From assembly GCA_945915475.1 (NCBI GenBank), contig CAMEFI010000004.1, positions 1 to 64,000 on the forward strand: a DNA stretch of 64,000 nucleotides. The letters are read 5' to 3'. Both the position numbers and the translations under genes were made by a program. This DNA is from an uncultured Clostridium sp. Its GTDB lineage: Bacteria; Bacillota; Clostridia; Lachnospirales; Lachnospiraceae. Positions 48,947-59,142 of the stretch are shown here, piece after piece. The number at the start of each line of letters is the position of its first letter. The first letter of the stretch is position 1. The notes beneath the pieces were generated by a model that was given only the letters and a program-made list of their open reading frames with translations, searched no databases and had not been told where the DNA came from.

Positions 48947-50161
48947 TTACATATTATCAATGCCTTCGTACATAGCAAGAATAGGTCCGTATACAGCCGC
49001 TACAATCATGCCAACAATACCTGCCATAAATATCATTGTTAAAGGCTCCATTGCCTGCGTCAAAGATTCCGATGCAAGATCCACTTCTCGTTCATACAGG
49101 TCTGCAACCTTATCCATCATATCTTCAATATTACCGGTCTCTTCACCTATCTTAACCATCTGTACCAACATCGTCGGGAATACATCCATATCACGAAGCG
49201 GCTTAGAAAGCGGAAGACCTTTGGCGACCTGATTCTTGGTATCCATCAAACCATCGCGGAAGATCTTATTGTCCATCATCTTGGCAACCTGTTCAATGGC
49301 ATCCAACATCGGAATACCTGCACCCATCAAGGTACTTAAGGTTCTGGCAAATCGTGCTGAATTCGACTTAATCACCAGATCCTTGAAGATCGGTGCGTTA
49401 ATGGATACTTTTGCTTTCGTAAGCTGTCCTGTCGGTGTAGCAAAGAATGCTTTAAGGCCAAACACAATCGCTGCAATGATAATAATTAATAAATACCACT
49501 TCTGCAGGATAAAATCACTACCTGCCATCATGATTCTGGTTGGCAACGGCAACTGGGTACCCATGTCTGCAAACATATCTACAAAGTTCGGAATAACAGC
49601 AATCATAACCACGATAATTACCAATACCGCAACAATCATAACCATAATCGGATATGTCAACGCTCCCTTAATCTTACCCTTCAATGCATCATCCTTCTCA
49701 AAATGACTGGACAATCGTTCAAAGGAGGTCTCCATACTACCGGAAGCTTCACCGGCAGCCACCATATTGATCATAATCGGAGGAAATACACTTGGATTCA
49801 ACCGCATGGCATCCGAGAATGTTCCACCCTTTTCCACATAGATCTTCGCTTCCACCAAAGCATTCTTTAATGTCTTATTATCCATCTGCTCTGATAACAT
49901 CTCCAATGCCGTAATCACGGTAACGCCGGCATTCAGAATACTTACCATCTGCTTACAGAGAACAGACAGATCACGGCTCTTCACCTTCTTCTTGCCTAAG
50001 CTGAATCCCTTACCGGAAGACTCTCCGGCATCCTTCAGATCTGTTACAGACAACCCTTCTGACTTCAGCTTGTCCATCGCCTTATCGCGATCTGCAGCAT
50101 CTATGGTGCCTTTCTTCGCTTTACCACTGGCATCTACTGCCTTGTAATTAAATTGTGCCAT
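48947..50161 (-). CDS. pilC: Type IV pilus platform protein PilC (GspF family)
   Basis: AQFNYKAVDASGKAKKGTIDAADRDKAMDKLKSEGLSV; LCKQMVSILNAGVTVITALEML. Confidence 0.93.
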   Translation of the reverse strand: MAQFNYKAVDASGKAKKGTIDAADRDKAMDKLKSEGLSVTDLKDAGESSGKGFSLGKKKVKSRDLSVLCKQMVSILNAGVTVITALEMLSEQMDNKTLKNALVEAKIYVEKGGTFSDAMRLNPSVFPPIMINMVAAGEASGSMETSFERLSSHFEKDDALKGKIKGALTYPIMVMIVAVLVIIVVMIAVIPNFVDMFADMGTQLPLPTRIMMAGSDFILQKWYLLIIIIAAIVFGLKAFFATPTGQLTKAKVSINAPIFKDLVIKSNSARFARTLSTLMGAGIPMLDAIEQVAKMMDNKIFRDGLMDTKNQVAKGLPLSKPLRDMDVFPTMLVQMVKIGEETGNIEDMMDKVADLYEREVDLASESLTQAMEPLTMIFMAGIVGMIVAAVYGPILAMYEGIDNM

Positions 50162-50350
50162 TCTAACTCCTCCACCATTCATCTTCCATTCATATTATAT
50201 TCTCACATAGATGTCATCCATTATGAATCGAACAAAATATGAACATTCTATTAACAAATTATTATTTATGTATGATAATACCTTATCTTCGTCAAAATTG
50301 CAATAATTTTTTAAAAATTTTAAGGATTGTTATTAAAAATTGACAATTCA

Positions 50351-51403
50351 TCACATTTTTTTCTTCATTGCCGCCTGATCCTGAGCATAAATTAGTGCAT
50401 TTTCACGACTTATTGTACCTTCTCTGTACAATTCATACAAATGGTCATCCAATGTAATCATACCCATCTGTCGGCTTGTCTGGATTGTTGACTGGATCTG
50501 ATGTGTCTTCGCTTCACGAATCAGACTGCGGATTGCCGGGCTTCCGAACATAACCTCGAAAGCTGCCACTCGTCCTCTTCCATCCTCTGCAGGAACCAGC
50601 GCCTGAGAGATAACACCCTCTAAGATCATGGCAAGCTGCACTCTTGTCTGCTGCTGCTGATGTGTTGGGAACACGTCAATAATACGGTCAATGGTATTGG
50701 CAGCTCCAATGGTATGCAGTGTCGAGAATACCAGGTGACCGGTCTCAGCCGCTGTGATCGCTGTGGAGATTGTCTCGAGGTCACGCATCTCTCCCAACAG
50801 AATAATGTCCGGATCCTCACGAAGTGCAGCTCTTAACGCATTACCATAGCTTAATGTATCCATACCAACTTCTCGTTGATTCACAACAGACTTCTTATGA
50901 TGATGTACATACTCGATTGGATCCTCCAGGGTGATAATATGATCCGTCAGATTCTCATTTGCCTTGTTGATAATGGAAGCAAGTGTTGTGGACTTACCGG
51001 AACCGGTAGGTCCGGTTACGAGAACAAGTCCTCTCTTTCTCTTATATAATTCTACAACCTCCGGCGGGATTCCCAACTGATCCGGTCTTGGGATTACTGT
51101 CTCCACACGTCGGTAAGCCGCTGCCATATTACCACGATCCATAAACACATTCACACGGAAACGTCCGGTCTCATCACTGTCAAAGGAGAAATCCACTTCT
51201 CCTCTTTCCTTCAGTATCTGCTTATGGCGTTCATGCATGGTGGCACCAATCATCTCCGCCGCATCTGCCGGTTCTAATGGCGGGCACTCTACCTCAATCA
51301 ACTTACCATTAATACGAAGCTTTGGTGGAATACCTACCGCTATATGTACATCGGAAGCTTTCTGTTCTACTGAAAACGCTAATAACTCTTTAATATCTAT
51401 CAT
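50351..51403 (-). CDS. pilT: Twitching motility ATPase PilT
   Basis: KASDVHIAVGIPPKLRINGKL; GLVLVTGPTGSGKSTTLASIINKANE; ALREDPDIILLGEMRDLETISTAITAAETGHLVFSTLHT. Confidence 0.95.
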   Translation of the reverse strand: MIDIKELLAFSVEQKASDVHIAVGIPPKLRINGKLIEVECPPLEPADAAEMIGATMHERHKQILKERGEVDFSFDSDETGRFRVNVFMDRGNMAAAYRRVETVIPRPDQLGIPPEVVELYKRKRGLVLVTGPTGSGKSTTLASIINKANENLTDHIITLEDPIEYVHHHKKSVVNQREVGMDTLSYGNALRAALREDPDIILLGEMRDLETISTAITAAETGHLVFSTLHTIGAANTIDRIIDVFPTHQQQQTRVQLAMILEGVISQALVPAEDGRGRVAAFEVMFGSPAIRSLIREAKTHQIQSTIQTSRQMGMITLDDHLYELYREGTISRENALIYAQDQAAMKKKM

Positions 51404-51437
51404 CTCTTATCCCCTTTCATTCTCTCATCACATAATC

Positions 51438-53162
51438 TTAATACTCATCTCCGGCCTCATATACGATCTTACGCATCTCGGAAAGTGAAGTAATACCATT
51501 CAGTACATGCTTTGAACAGCTTAACTTCAATGTCATCATGCCTTCCTTCAAAGCCTGTTTCTCTATCTCATTTGCAGGAGCGTTCCGTGCAATAACCTGC
51601 TGTAAGCTTCTCGTTACCGGCATCATCTCATATACACCGATTCGTCCGGAGAATCCGGTATCGTTACAAAGCGGACATCCATTCGGCTCGTAGATGACAA
51701 CATCTTCTGTATCCGGATCCAACCCAAGCAATACCTTCTCATGATCTTCTGCGTATCTTGGCTGCTTACAGGTACACAATCTACGTACCAGTCGCTGTGC
51801 AATAACACCAACTAACGCATCGCCTGCAGTATATGGTTCAATACCCATATCGATCAGACGGGTAACAGTGGATGCAGCCGAATTGGTATGCAGTGTAGAT
51901 ACAACCAGGTGACCGGTAATAGCGGCTTTTACCGCAATATCTGCCGTCTCACCGTCTCGGATCTCACCGATCATGATGATATCCGGGTCCTGACGCAGGA
52001 TAGAACGAAGTGCAGCAGCGAAGGTCATATCCGCTTTCTCGTTAACCTGACACTGATTAATTCCATCAATATTCGCCTCTACCGGGTCCTCAACCGTGAT
52101 AATATTCACTTCTTCCGTATTCAGCTCACTAAGTGCCGTGTATAGCGTTGTAGACTTACCGGAACCGGTAGGTCCGGTTACTAAGATAATACCATGAGGA
52201 TTACTTAGAATTCCATCAAATACTTTCTCTTCTTCCGGATCGAAACCAAGTCCCGACTTCGGTCTGGTAAGTCCGTCCTTAGAAGTAAGACGCATAACCG
52301 TCTTCTCACCATATACAGTAGGAAGCATAGATACACGGATATCAAACTCCTTCCGATCTACCATTATGGAGATACGACCATCCTGCGGCTTACGTTTCTC
52401 TGAAATATCCATTCCACCCATAATCTTAAGACGGGCACAGATACCGGAAAGTAAGGAATAATCATACGACATAACCTGTTTCAATACACCATCTATACGG
52501 TAACGTACACGCACGGAAGACTCTAATGGCTCAATATGGATATCAGATGCTCTCTGTCTGACACCACCCTCAAGAATCTGTTTTACCAATAATACAATTG
52601 GAGAATTCTCGATATCCGCATTATATTCATCCTCCTCGGCCTGGGATAGCATATCCTGTTCCCGTTCCTTCCGATATGCTTCCGCAGCCTCCATCGCCTG
52701 ATGATTACCATAATACTTACCGATTGCCTCTGTAAGGTCATCTTCCATTGCAAGCATCGGTTCCACCTGGGCGCCCGTTACAATCGATAAATCGTCTACC
52801 GCAACGATATCCATAGGATCTGCCATTGCCACGCGAAGTACATTGGGATTATTCTCATCGTAACCAAGCGGCAACACTTTGTACTTCATTACAATATCTT
52901 CCGGAATCAGACTCAGAACATCATCTTCAAACTTACAGCCCTTCAGTTCTATGTATTCAACCCCAAGCTGTTGGGTCAATGTCGCGATCAGTAATTCCTT
53001 ACTGATAAAGCCCTCCTCTAAGAGAGTCTGCCCTAACTTCTGTCCTTTCTCCTTCTGCAGTGCCAATGCCTGTTGTAACTCATCTTCTGTGATTGCACCT
53101 GCTGCGACAAGCAAATCACCCATTCTGATTTTCTTTCTTCCTACACCAATACGCATATGCAA
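51438..53162 (-). CDS. pilB: Type IV pilus assembly ATPase PilB (GspE family)
   Basis: N-terminal GspE-type domain; LVTGPTGSGKSTTLYTALSELNTEEVNIITVEDPVE; ALRSILRQDPDIIMIGEIRDGETADIAVKAA. Confidence 0.95.
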   Translation of the reverse strand: MHMRIGVGRKKIRMGDLLVAAGAITEDELQQALALQKEKGQKLGQTLLEEGFISKELLIATLTQQLGVEYIELKGCKFEDDVLSLIPEDIVMKYKVLPLGYDENNPNVLRVAMADPMDIVAVDDLSIVTGAQVEPMLAMEDDLTEAIGKYYGNHQAMEAAEAYRKEREQDMLSQAEEDEYNADIENSPIVLLVKQILEGGVRQRASDIHIEPLESSVRVRYRIDGVLKQVMSYDYSLLSGICARLKIMGGMDISEKRKPQDGRISIMVDRKEFDIRVSMLPTVYGEKTVMRLTSKDGLTRPKSGLGFDPEEEKVFDGILSNPHGIILVTGPTGSGKSTTLYTALSELNTEEVNIITVEDPVEANIDGINQCQVNEKADMTFAAALRSILRQDPDIIMIGEIRDGETADIAVKAAITGHLVVSTLHTNSAASTVTRLIDMGIEPYTAGDALVGVIAQRLVRRLCTCKQPRYAEDHEKVLLGLDPDTEDVVIYEPNGCPLCNDTGFSGRIGVYEMMPVTRSLQQVIARNAPANEIEKQALKEGMMTLKLSCSKHVLNGITSLSEMRKIVYEAGDEY

Positions 53163-53191
53163 AAACCTCTCATAAATTTTAGTTGGTTTTA

Positions 53192-53199
53192 TTGTACCA
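53192..53199 (-). promoter_or_regulatory. Candidate extended -10 for pilB
   Basis: Minus strand TGGTACAAT about 30 bp upstream of the pilB ATG; no clear -35. Confidence 0.25.
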
Positions 53200-53256
53200 C
53201 ATTACCAAAAAAAATGAAATAGTAAATGTATTTTTGACTATTTGCATAAAAACATT

Positions 53257-53279
53257 TGTGGAAAAGCACTTTTCCCACA
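53257..53279. promoter_or_regulatory. Hairpin in the pilB/sigma divergent region
   Basis: TGTGGAAAAG-ca-CTTTTCCCACA, one bulge. Confidence 0.5.
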
Positions 53280-53320
53280 TTTCATCATAGAATAATGAAA
53301 AGCCCTTTCAGGTGACTCCA

Positions 53321-53941
53321 ATGCAGACATTCAAGCAGCCATTATCTCGCGAATCGGAAGTATACTATCTAAAACGGAGTAAATCTGGGGATATGGAAGC
53401 ACGAAACATATTAGTAGAATACAATCTGCGTCTGGTTGCACATATTGTTAAAAAATATAATAATTACGAACGGGATATTGACGACTTAATATCCATCGGA
53501 ACCATCGGACTTATCAAAGCAATCAATACCTATGATATGGAAAAAGGAAACCGCCTCGTTACTTATGCCTCCCGTTGTATTGAAAATGAACTGTTAATGA
53601 TGCTGCGTCAGGAACGAAAATGTTCCAAAGAATTGTCTTTATATGAGCCCATTGGAACCGACAAAGAAGGAAATGAGATCAATCTGTTAGATATTGTAGA
53701 ATACGATACCGAAGACATAACTGACCATATCATATTAGAAGATAATATCAAGGTGCTCTACGAGGCAATACAGAGTTCCTTAGACGAAAGAGAGCAGAAG
53801 ATCCTCTCTCTTCGTTATGGTCTACATGGCATCACGCCACTCACACAACGGGAGGTTGCTTCCGCTCTTCATATATCACGTTCTTATGTCTCACGAATTG
53901 AAAAGAAAGCCCTTGGTAAATTACGCAAATCATTCGTCTGA
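53321..53941 (+). CDS. sigK: Sigma-70 family factor, SigK-like, without a pro-sequence
   Basis: ARNILVEYNLRLVAHIVKKYNN...DDLISIGTIGLIKAINTYD...YASRCIENELLMMLRQERK; PIGTDKEGNEINLLDIV; ISRSYVSRIEKKALGKL; start at ATG 53321 with AGGTGA RBS. Confidence 0.82.
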   Translation: MQTFKQPLSRESEVYYLKRSKSGDMEARNILVEYNLRLVAHIVKKYNNYERDIDDLISIGTIGLIKAINTYDMEKGNRLVTYASRCIENELLMMLRQERKCSKELSLYEPIGTDKEGNEINLLDIVEYDTEDITDHIILEDNIKVLYEAIQSSLDEREQKILSLRYGLHGITPLTQREVASALHISRSYVSRIEKKALGKLRKSFV

Positions 53942-55162
53942 ATGATATCGGAGAATGGTTCCAACAGGAAGCCCCATTCCCAGATCAACAGTAAGCTGCT
54001 CCTTTGGATGAGGTGCACTATCCACTTCTTCTCCCTTTTCGTTCCAGATTGCATTCACAGTAAGTATTTCATTGGTTCCTTCAAACAACATGGCTTCTAT
54101 CTGCTGACCCGTCACAAACTTATTGCGCTGGATAAAATGTACCCTGTCCTGTTCGTCCACCGATTCCACTTTACCAATATAGATGTAATCCTTCACATAT
54201 TCATTACTGTCATATACCTGTTCATCTGCTCCCGGCTTACCAAAATAGAATCCGGTGGTGAATTGACGATAGGTACATTTTCCAATCTCCTCCTTGTAAT
54301 AAGAAAGATTCTGTCTATATTTTTCTTCACTCTCTAAATAATCATCAATCGCTTTGCGATACGTACGGGCAACTGTTGCCACATACAATGCCGTTTTCAT
54401 TCGTCCTTCAATCTTAAAGCTGTCAATTCCTGCTTCCACAAGCTCCGGAATATGCTCAATCATACATAAATCTTTGGAATTAAAGATATAAGTGCCTCTG
54501 TCATCCTCTTCCACCGGAAAGTATTCCCCCGGTCTCTTTTCTTCCACCACACTGTATTTCCAACGGCATGGATGTGTACACGCACCCTGATTGGCATCCC
54601 TGCCCGTCAGAAAATTACTCAAAAGGCATCTGCCGGAATAAGAGATACACATAGCCCCATGAACAAAGCTTTCAATCTCCATATCTTCCGGAATATGTTC
54701 CCGGATCTCTTTTAATTCCTGCAGAGATAATTCCCTTGCAGACACAACCCTTTTAGCTCCTAACCGATACCAGAACCGGTATATACCATAATTGGTATTA
54801 TTCGCCTGTGTACTCACATGTAATTCCATCTGCGGAAGAATCTCTCTTGCCATTGTAAAGATAGCCGGATCCGATATAATCAATGCATCCACCGGAACTT
54901 CTTTCAATTGTTCCAGATACGCTCTCACACCCGGAAGATCCGCATTGTGTGCAAAGATGTTCACCGTAACATACAGTCTTGCGCCACGTTCATGGCAATA
55001 TACGCACCCTTCTTTCATATCATTGATTGTAAAATTGTGAGCTTTTGCCCGTAATCCAAAAGCTTCTCCCCCAACATATACCGCATCAGCACCATAATCT
55101 ACCGCAACCTTCAGAACTTCCAGACTTCCAGCCGGTATAAGCAGTTCTATTTTTCTTCTCAT
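53930..55162 (-). CDS. U32 family peptidase / hydroxylase-like protein
   Basis: MRRKIELLIPAGSLEVLKVAVDYGADAVYVGGEAFGLRAKAHNF; ESFVHGAMCISYSGRCLLSNFLTGRDANQGACTHPCRWKY; start moved to 55162. Confidence 0.92.
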   Translation of the reverse strand: MRRKIELLIPAGSLEVLKVAVDYGADAVYVGGEAFGLRAKAHNFTINDMKEGCVYCHERGARLYVTVNIFAHNADLPGVRAYLEQLKEVPVDALIISDPAIFTMAREILPQMELHVSTQANNTNYGIYRFWYRLGAKRVVSARELSLQELKEIREHIPEDMEIESFVHGAMCISYSGRCLLSNFLTGRDANQGACTHPCRWKYSVVEEKRPGEYFPVEEDDRGTYIFNSKDLCMIEHIPELVEAGIDSFKIEGRMKTALYVATVARTYRKAIDDYLESEEKYRQNLSYYKEEIGKCTYRQFTTGFYFGKPGADEQVYDSNEYVKDYIYIGKVESVDEQDRVHFIQRNKFVTGQQIEAMLFEGTNEILTVNAIWNEKGEEVDSAPHPKEQLTVDLGMGLPVGTILRYHSDE

Positions 55163-55205
55163 CCTATTCCAATACTCCCAAAGTAATTTTGTATTAACAT
55201 TAGTC

Positions 55206-55868
55206 TCAAACTTTCTTCTCACTGCATCGAACCTTAACGGACAATGATACACCATCTCCCAGCGGAAGAATAGACGTCTCAAGTTCTTCATGATTCTTCA
55301 ATGTATGCAGATACTCCCTCATTCTGGCATGAATAGTACGGTTCCTGCGTTCTACCACATATTTCGAATCAAGCACCTCACCATCCTGTAATACATTGTC
55401 CGATACCAGCACTCCATTCACTGCCAACAAGCGTATCACATCCGGCAGAAAATGTATATACTGACCTTTTGCAGCATCCATAAAAATGAAATCATAAGAG
55501 CCATCTAATTTCTTAAGAATATCCGCCGCATCTCCTTCCAAAAGTGTGATAGAATTCTCTTTATTTGCTCTCTTGAAATTCTCTTTTGCCTTAGCGATAC
55601 GCGGCTCCCATTTTTCAATGGTTGTAATATGCGCCCCTTCCGGAAGATATTGACTCATATAGATTGCAGAAAAGCCCACAGCCGTTCCCACCTCCAATAC
55701 CCGCATGGGCTTTTGAAGTAACAACATGGTCTTAATCCATTCTTTTGTTTCTTTCCGGATAATAGGAACCTCGTCCCGTATTGCTTCTCTCTCAATCTCA
55801 CCCACAATTCCTGTCTCATCCGCATTCATTGAATTAATAAAAGATGTTATTCTTTCTTCTACAATCAT
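55206..55868 (-). CDS. O-methyltransferase (YrrM/TrmR-like)
   Basis: RVLEVGTAVGFSAIYMSQYLPEGAHITTIEKWEPR; YDFIFMDAAKGQYIHFLPDVIRLL. Confidence 0.9.
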   Translation of the reverse strand: MIVEERITSFINSMNADETGIVGEIEREAIRDEVPIIRKETKEWIKTMLLLQKPMRVLEVGTAVGFSAIYMSQYLPEGAHITTIEKWEPRIAKAKENFKRANKENSITLLEGDAADILKKLDGSYDFIFMDAAKGQYIHFLPDVIRLLAVNGVLVSDNVLQDGEVLDSKYVVERRNRTIHARMREYLHTLKNHEELETSILPLGDGVSLSVKVRCSEKKV

Positions 55869-56251
55869 GACGTTTCCTCATTCTGTATGCCACATATTTT
55901 CTTACATATTGCATCCGCAGACATTGCCGGGCTCAATGTGTAAGTGCCTGATAATATTCTTTGATTATATTTTCCTAAATATATCCTTGCCAGAAATAAT
56001 CTGTCATCCTCTACAATCCCGTTTGCTTCCATAATCCCGGCAACCTGTCTTGCATTATCCCCCGGTTCAATTGTAATTGTAACCGATTCAGAAGCTGTTG
56101 GGATATACGGAACATCTCCAAACAGCTTATAGGAAAAACGATATGCGCACACAAATCCCTCCACTAACACAAAAAGTAACAGTACATTCACAAATGTACG
56201 TATACTTATCTGCAATATCACTTTTGATACACTATCCTTTTCACCTGCCAT
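55865..56251 (-). CDS. Short MltG/YceG-like membrane protein lacking the catalytic domain
   Basis: One TM plus SVTITIEPGDNARQVAGIMEANGIVEDDRLFLARIYLGKYNQRILSGTYTLSPAMSADAICKKICG. Confidence 0.7.
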   Translation of the reverse strand: MAGEKDSVSKVILQISIRTFVNVLLLFVLVEGFVCAYRFSYKLFGDVPYIPTASESVTITIEPGDNARQVAGIMEANGIVEDDRLFLARIYLGKYNQRILSGTYTLSPAMSADAICKKICGIQNEETS

Positions 56252-56259
56252 CGTTTATC

Positions 56260-56604
56260 CTACTCCATATAACTGTAATCTAATTCCAAACCGTCTGCTA
56301 TCGTCTCGTATACCATGGTCATCTTCCGTGTCAGCATCTGTTCTGCCACTAAGAATTCATTCACAACCGGATTTCTCAAAACCGTCTCATATTCCAGACC
56401 CAGATTATGAATCTCCTGATAGCGATTCACCCCATCGTCATAGCTTTGCAACTCATAATTCCGTCTTCGGAACTCATTCATCTTCTGATACAGCTCCGGA
56501 TTTGATTGCACCGCATGCATCGCACTCTGGTAACGGGTATATTCCTCACTGTTCTTAATCACCTGATTCAGTTGTTGTGCTTCTGCTACAATCAAAGTGG
56601 TCAC
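56260..56604 (-). CDS. YlbF-family regulator
   Basis: AQQLNQVIKNSEEYTRYQSAMHAVQSNPELYQKMNEFRRRNYELQ. Confidence 0.82.
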   Translation of the reverse strand: MTTLIVAEAQQLNQVIKNSEEYTRYQSAMHAVQSNPELYQKMNEFRRRNYELQSYDDGVNRYQEIHNLGLEYETVLRNPVVNEFLVAEQMLTRKMTMVYETIADGLELDYSYME

Positions 56605-56625
56605 CCCTTCTTATTCTTAATCTAT

Positions 56626-58329
56626 CTATACTTCTGTAATAATCGGAAGAATCATTGGATTTCTCTTCGTACGTTTCCATAAGAATTCTCCAAGATCGTC
56701 TTTGATAGATGTCTTAATCTTACCCCAGTCCGTTATATTATGATCCAGACACCGATTCAAGGCATCCTCCACAACATCATGACATTCTTCCATCAAATTC
56801 TCTGATTCTCTCACATAAACAAAACCGCGGGATACAATATCCGGTCCTGCAACTAACAGATTACTATGTTTCTCCAAAGTTACCACCACAATAATCAAAC
56901 CATTCTGTGACAGATGTTGACGGTCACGTAATACAATGTTCCCAACGTCCCCAACTCCAAGACCATCTACAAGAATTCCCTGAGATGTTACGTGTCCTGT
57001 CACCTTCACCCGGTCTTTGGAAACTTCTAACACGCTTCCATTGTTCATAATCACCACATTATCCTTATCAACACCCATCTCCATAGCAAGCTCCGCATGC
57101 CGTTTGAGATGGCGGTACTCACCATGTACCGGAATTGCATATTGCGGTTTGGTGAGTGCATAGATCAGTTTCAGTTCTTCCTGACAGGCATGTCCGGAAA
57201 CATGGGTATCCTGAAAGATCACTTTTGCGCCCTTCATCTCCAACTCGTTAATAATCTTATTAATGGCTTTCTCATTACCGGGAATCGGACTGGAACTTAA
57301 GATGACCGTATCTCCCGGTGTAATACTTACCTTACTATGAATATTCGCAGCAATACGGCTTAAAGCCGCCATATTCTCGCCCTGGCTGCCGGTTGTGATC
57401 AGAACAATCTGCTCGTCCGGATAGTTTTTCATCTGTTCAATGCCAATCAATGTATTGTCAGGAATCTGGATAAATCCAAGTTCTGTTGCTGTATTGATGA
57501 CATTCACCATACTTCTTCCTTCAATCACAACTTTGCGCCCATATTTATCAGCACTGTTGATAATCTGCTGTACACGATCCACATTCGAAGCAAACGTGGC
57601 AATGATTAATCGATTATTCTTATTCTCTGCAAATAATACGTCAAATGTATGACCAACCTTTTTCTCACTTGGCGTGAATCCCGGCCGTTCCACATTTGTA
57701 GAATCTGCCATCAAAGCAAGAACTCCTTTTTTCCCCAGTTCTGCATAACGCTGCAGATCAATTGTCTCACCAAACACAGGAGTGAAATCCACCTTGAAAT
57801 CGCCTGTATGCACCAGAATACCCGCCGGTGTATAGATTGCCAATCCGGAGGAATCCGGGATGGAATGATTGGAACGGATGAACTCAATCCGGAAGCATCC
57901 CAAATTGATGGTTTGTCCATGCTTTACTACCTTGCGTTTCACATTGTTAAGCAGATTATGCTCCCTTAACTTATTATCAATCAATCCCATAGTGAGCTTC
58001 GTGGCATAGATTGGAATATTAATCTCTTTCTCTACATATGGTATTGCCCCAATATGGTCTTCATGTCCATGTGTCACCACAAGACCCTTTACCTTGTCAA
58101 TGTTATCCTTAAGGTAAGAGACATCCGGAATGACCAGATCAATTCCTAACATATCCTCCTCCGGAAATGCCAAACCGCAATCGATTACTACAATCGTATC
58201 CTCATACTCAATCGCAGTAATGTTCATGCCGATTTGTTCAAGACCTCCTAAAGGAATAATCTTCACGCTGGGAGCCTGTTCTGCCTTATTCTTGCGAGAC
58301 GGCTCACCCTTTCTTGTATTCATTTTCAA
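56626..58329 (-). CDS. rnj: Ribonuclease J
   Basis: VKIIPLGGLEQIGMNITAIEYEDTIVVIDCGLAFPEEDMLGIDLVIPD; VTHGHEDHIGAIPYV. Confidence 0.95.
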   Translation of the reverse strand: MKMNTRKGEPSRKNKAEQAPSVKIIPLGGLEQIGMNITAIEYEDTIVVIDCGLAFPEEDMLGIDLVIPDVSYLKDNIDKVKGLVVTHGHEDHIGAIPYVEKEINIPIYATKLTMGLIDNKLREHNLLNNVKRKVVKHGQTINLGCFRIEFIRSNHSIPDSSGLAIYTPAGILVHTGDFKVDFTPVFGETIDLQRYAELGKKGVLALMADSTNVERPGFTPSEKKVGHTFDVLFAENKNNRLIIATFASNVDRVQQIINSADKYGRKVVIEGRSMVNVINTATELGFIQIPDNTLIGIEQMKNYPDEQIVLITTGSQGENMAALSRIAANIHSKVSITPGDTVILSSSPIPGNEKAINKIINELEMKGAKVIFQDTHVSGHACQEELKLIYALTKPQYAIPVHGEYRHLKRHAELAMEMGVDKDNVVIMNNGSVLEVSKDRVKVTGHVTSQGILVDGLGVGDVGNIVLRDRQHLSQNGLIIVVVTLEKHSNLLVAGPDIVSRGFVYVRESENLMEECHDVVEDALNRCLDHNITDWGKIKTSIKDDLGEFLWKRTKRNPMILPIITEV

Positions 58330-58640
58330 AGCTCTACCTCCATATCACTATCTTCCAATAACTCCTCAAATATTGGATATAAATTCTCTAATTCTTTCTC
58401 ATCATCTACAAAAGAATACTCGCCATACTCTTCATCCGTTCCTTCCGCATTCTCTTTCAGAATATAGCAGTCGCCTTCTTCTTCGTCATCTTCAACAGGT
58501 GCAATCAGATAATAAGTAACACCCATTAACTGTGTCTGTTCTAATACATAGAATTCTACTTCTTCGTCATTATCAAAAGTAATCACGATTGTTTCTAATT
58601 CTTCCATCTTCACTCCATCCTTTCTCTTAACCAATCCCAT
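58326..58640 (-). CDS. DUF1292 family protein
   Basis: IVITFDNDEEVEFYVLEQTQLMGVTYYLIAPVEDDEEEGDCYILKEN; downstream of ruvX. Confidence 0.85.
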   Translation of the reverse strand: MGLVKRKDGVKMEELETIVITFDNDEEVEFYVLEQTQLMGVTYYLIAPVEDDEEEGDCYILKENAEGTDEEYGEYSFVDDEKELENLYPIFEELLEDSDMEVEL

Positions 58641-58655
58641 TCGAAATAAGGCACA

Positions 58656-59078
58656 TCAATGGTGATGCGCATCCAAATAGCTCTGCAAAATCACTGCAGC
58701 CGCCATCTTATCAACATAGTCCTTTCGATTCTCTCTACGTACTCCGGATTCCATTAAAATTCGTTCCGACTCCACTGTTGACAACCGTTCATCCTGTAAA
58801 ATCACTTCTAATCCGGTTCTTCGTTCAAGATGTTCCTTGAATTCTTCTGTAGCTTGCGCCCTTGGTCCAATGGTATTATTCATATTCTTCGGATATCCAA
58901 GCACAACAAAAGAAACCTTATACTCGTCAATGATCGACTCAATCTTAGCTAAGGTCTTTCGTAACTTATTCTCCGACTTTCTTTCAATGGTCATAAGAGG
59001 CTGTGCAGTAATTCCCAATTCATCACTAAGGGCTACACCAACCGTCTTAGTACCATAATCCAGTCCTAAAATCCGCAT
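58656..59078 (-). CDS. ruvX: Holliday junction resolvase RuvX (YqgF)
   Basis: [49 protein letters not shown]. Confidence 0.95.
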   Translation of the reverse strand: MRILGLDYGTKTVGVALSDELGITAQPLMTIERKSENKLRKTLAKIESIIDEYKVSFVVLGYPKNMNNTIGPRAQATEEFKEHLERRTGLEVILQDERLSTVESERILMESGVRRENRKDYVDKMAAAVILQSYLDAHHH

Positions 59079-59142
59079 CTTCTGTCTCCTAATGATTCCA
59101 TTCTGCTCCTAACCCATCGTCGACAAGCGAAGCCTTTGCTTC

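Noticed and set aside
50183-50350. Possible small gene or structured RNA between pilT and pilC
   Set aside because: AT-rich, no good ORF, no strong stem; probably spacer or promoter
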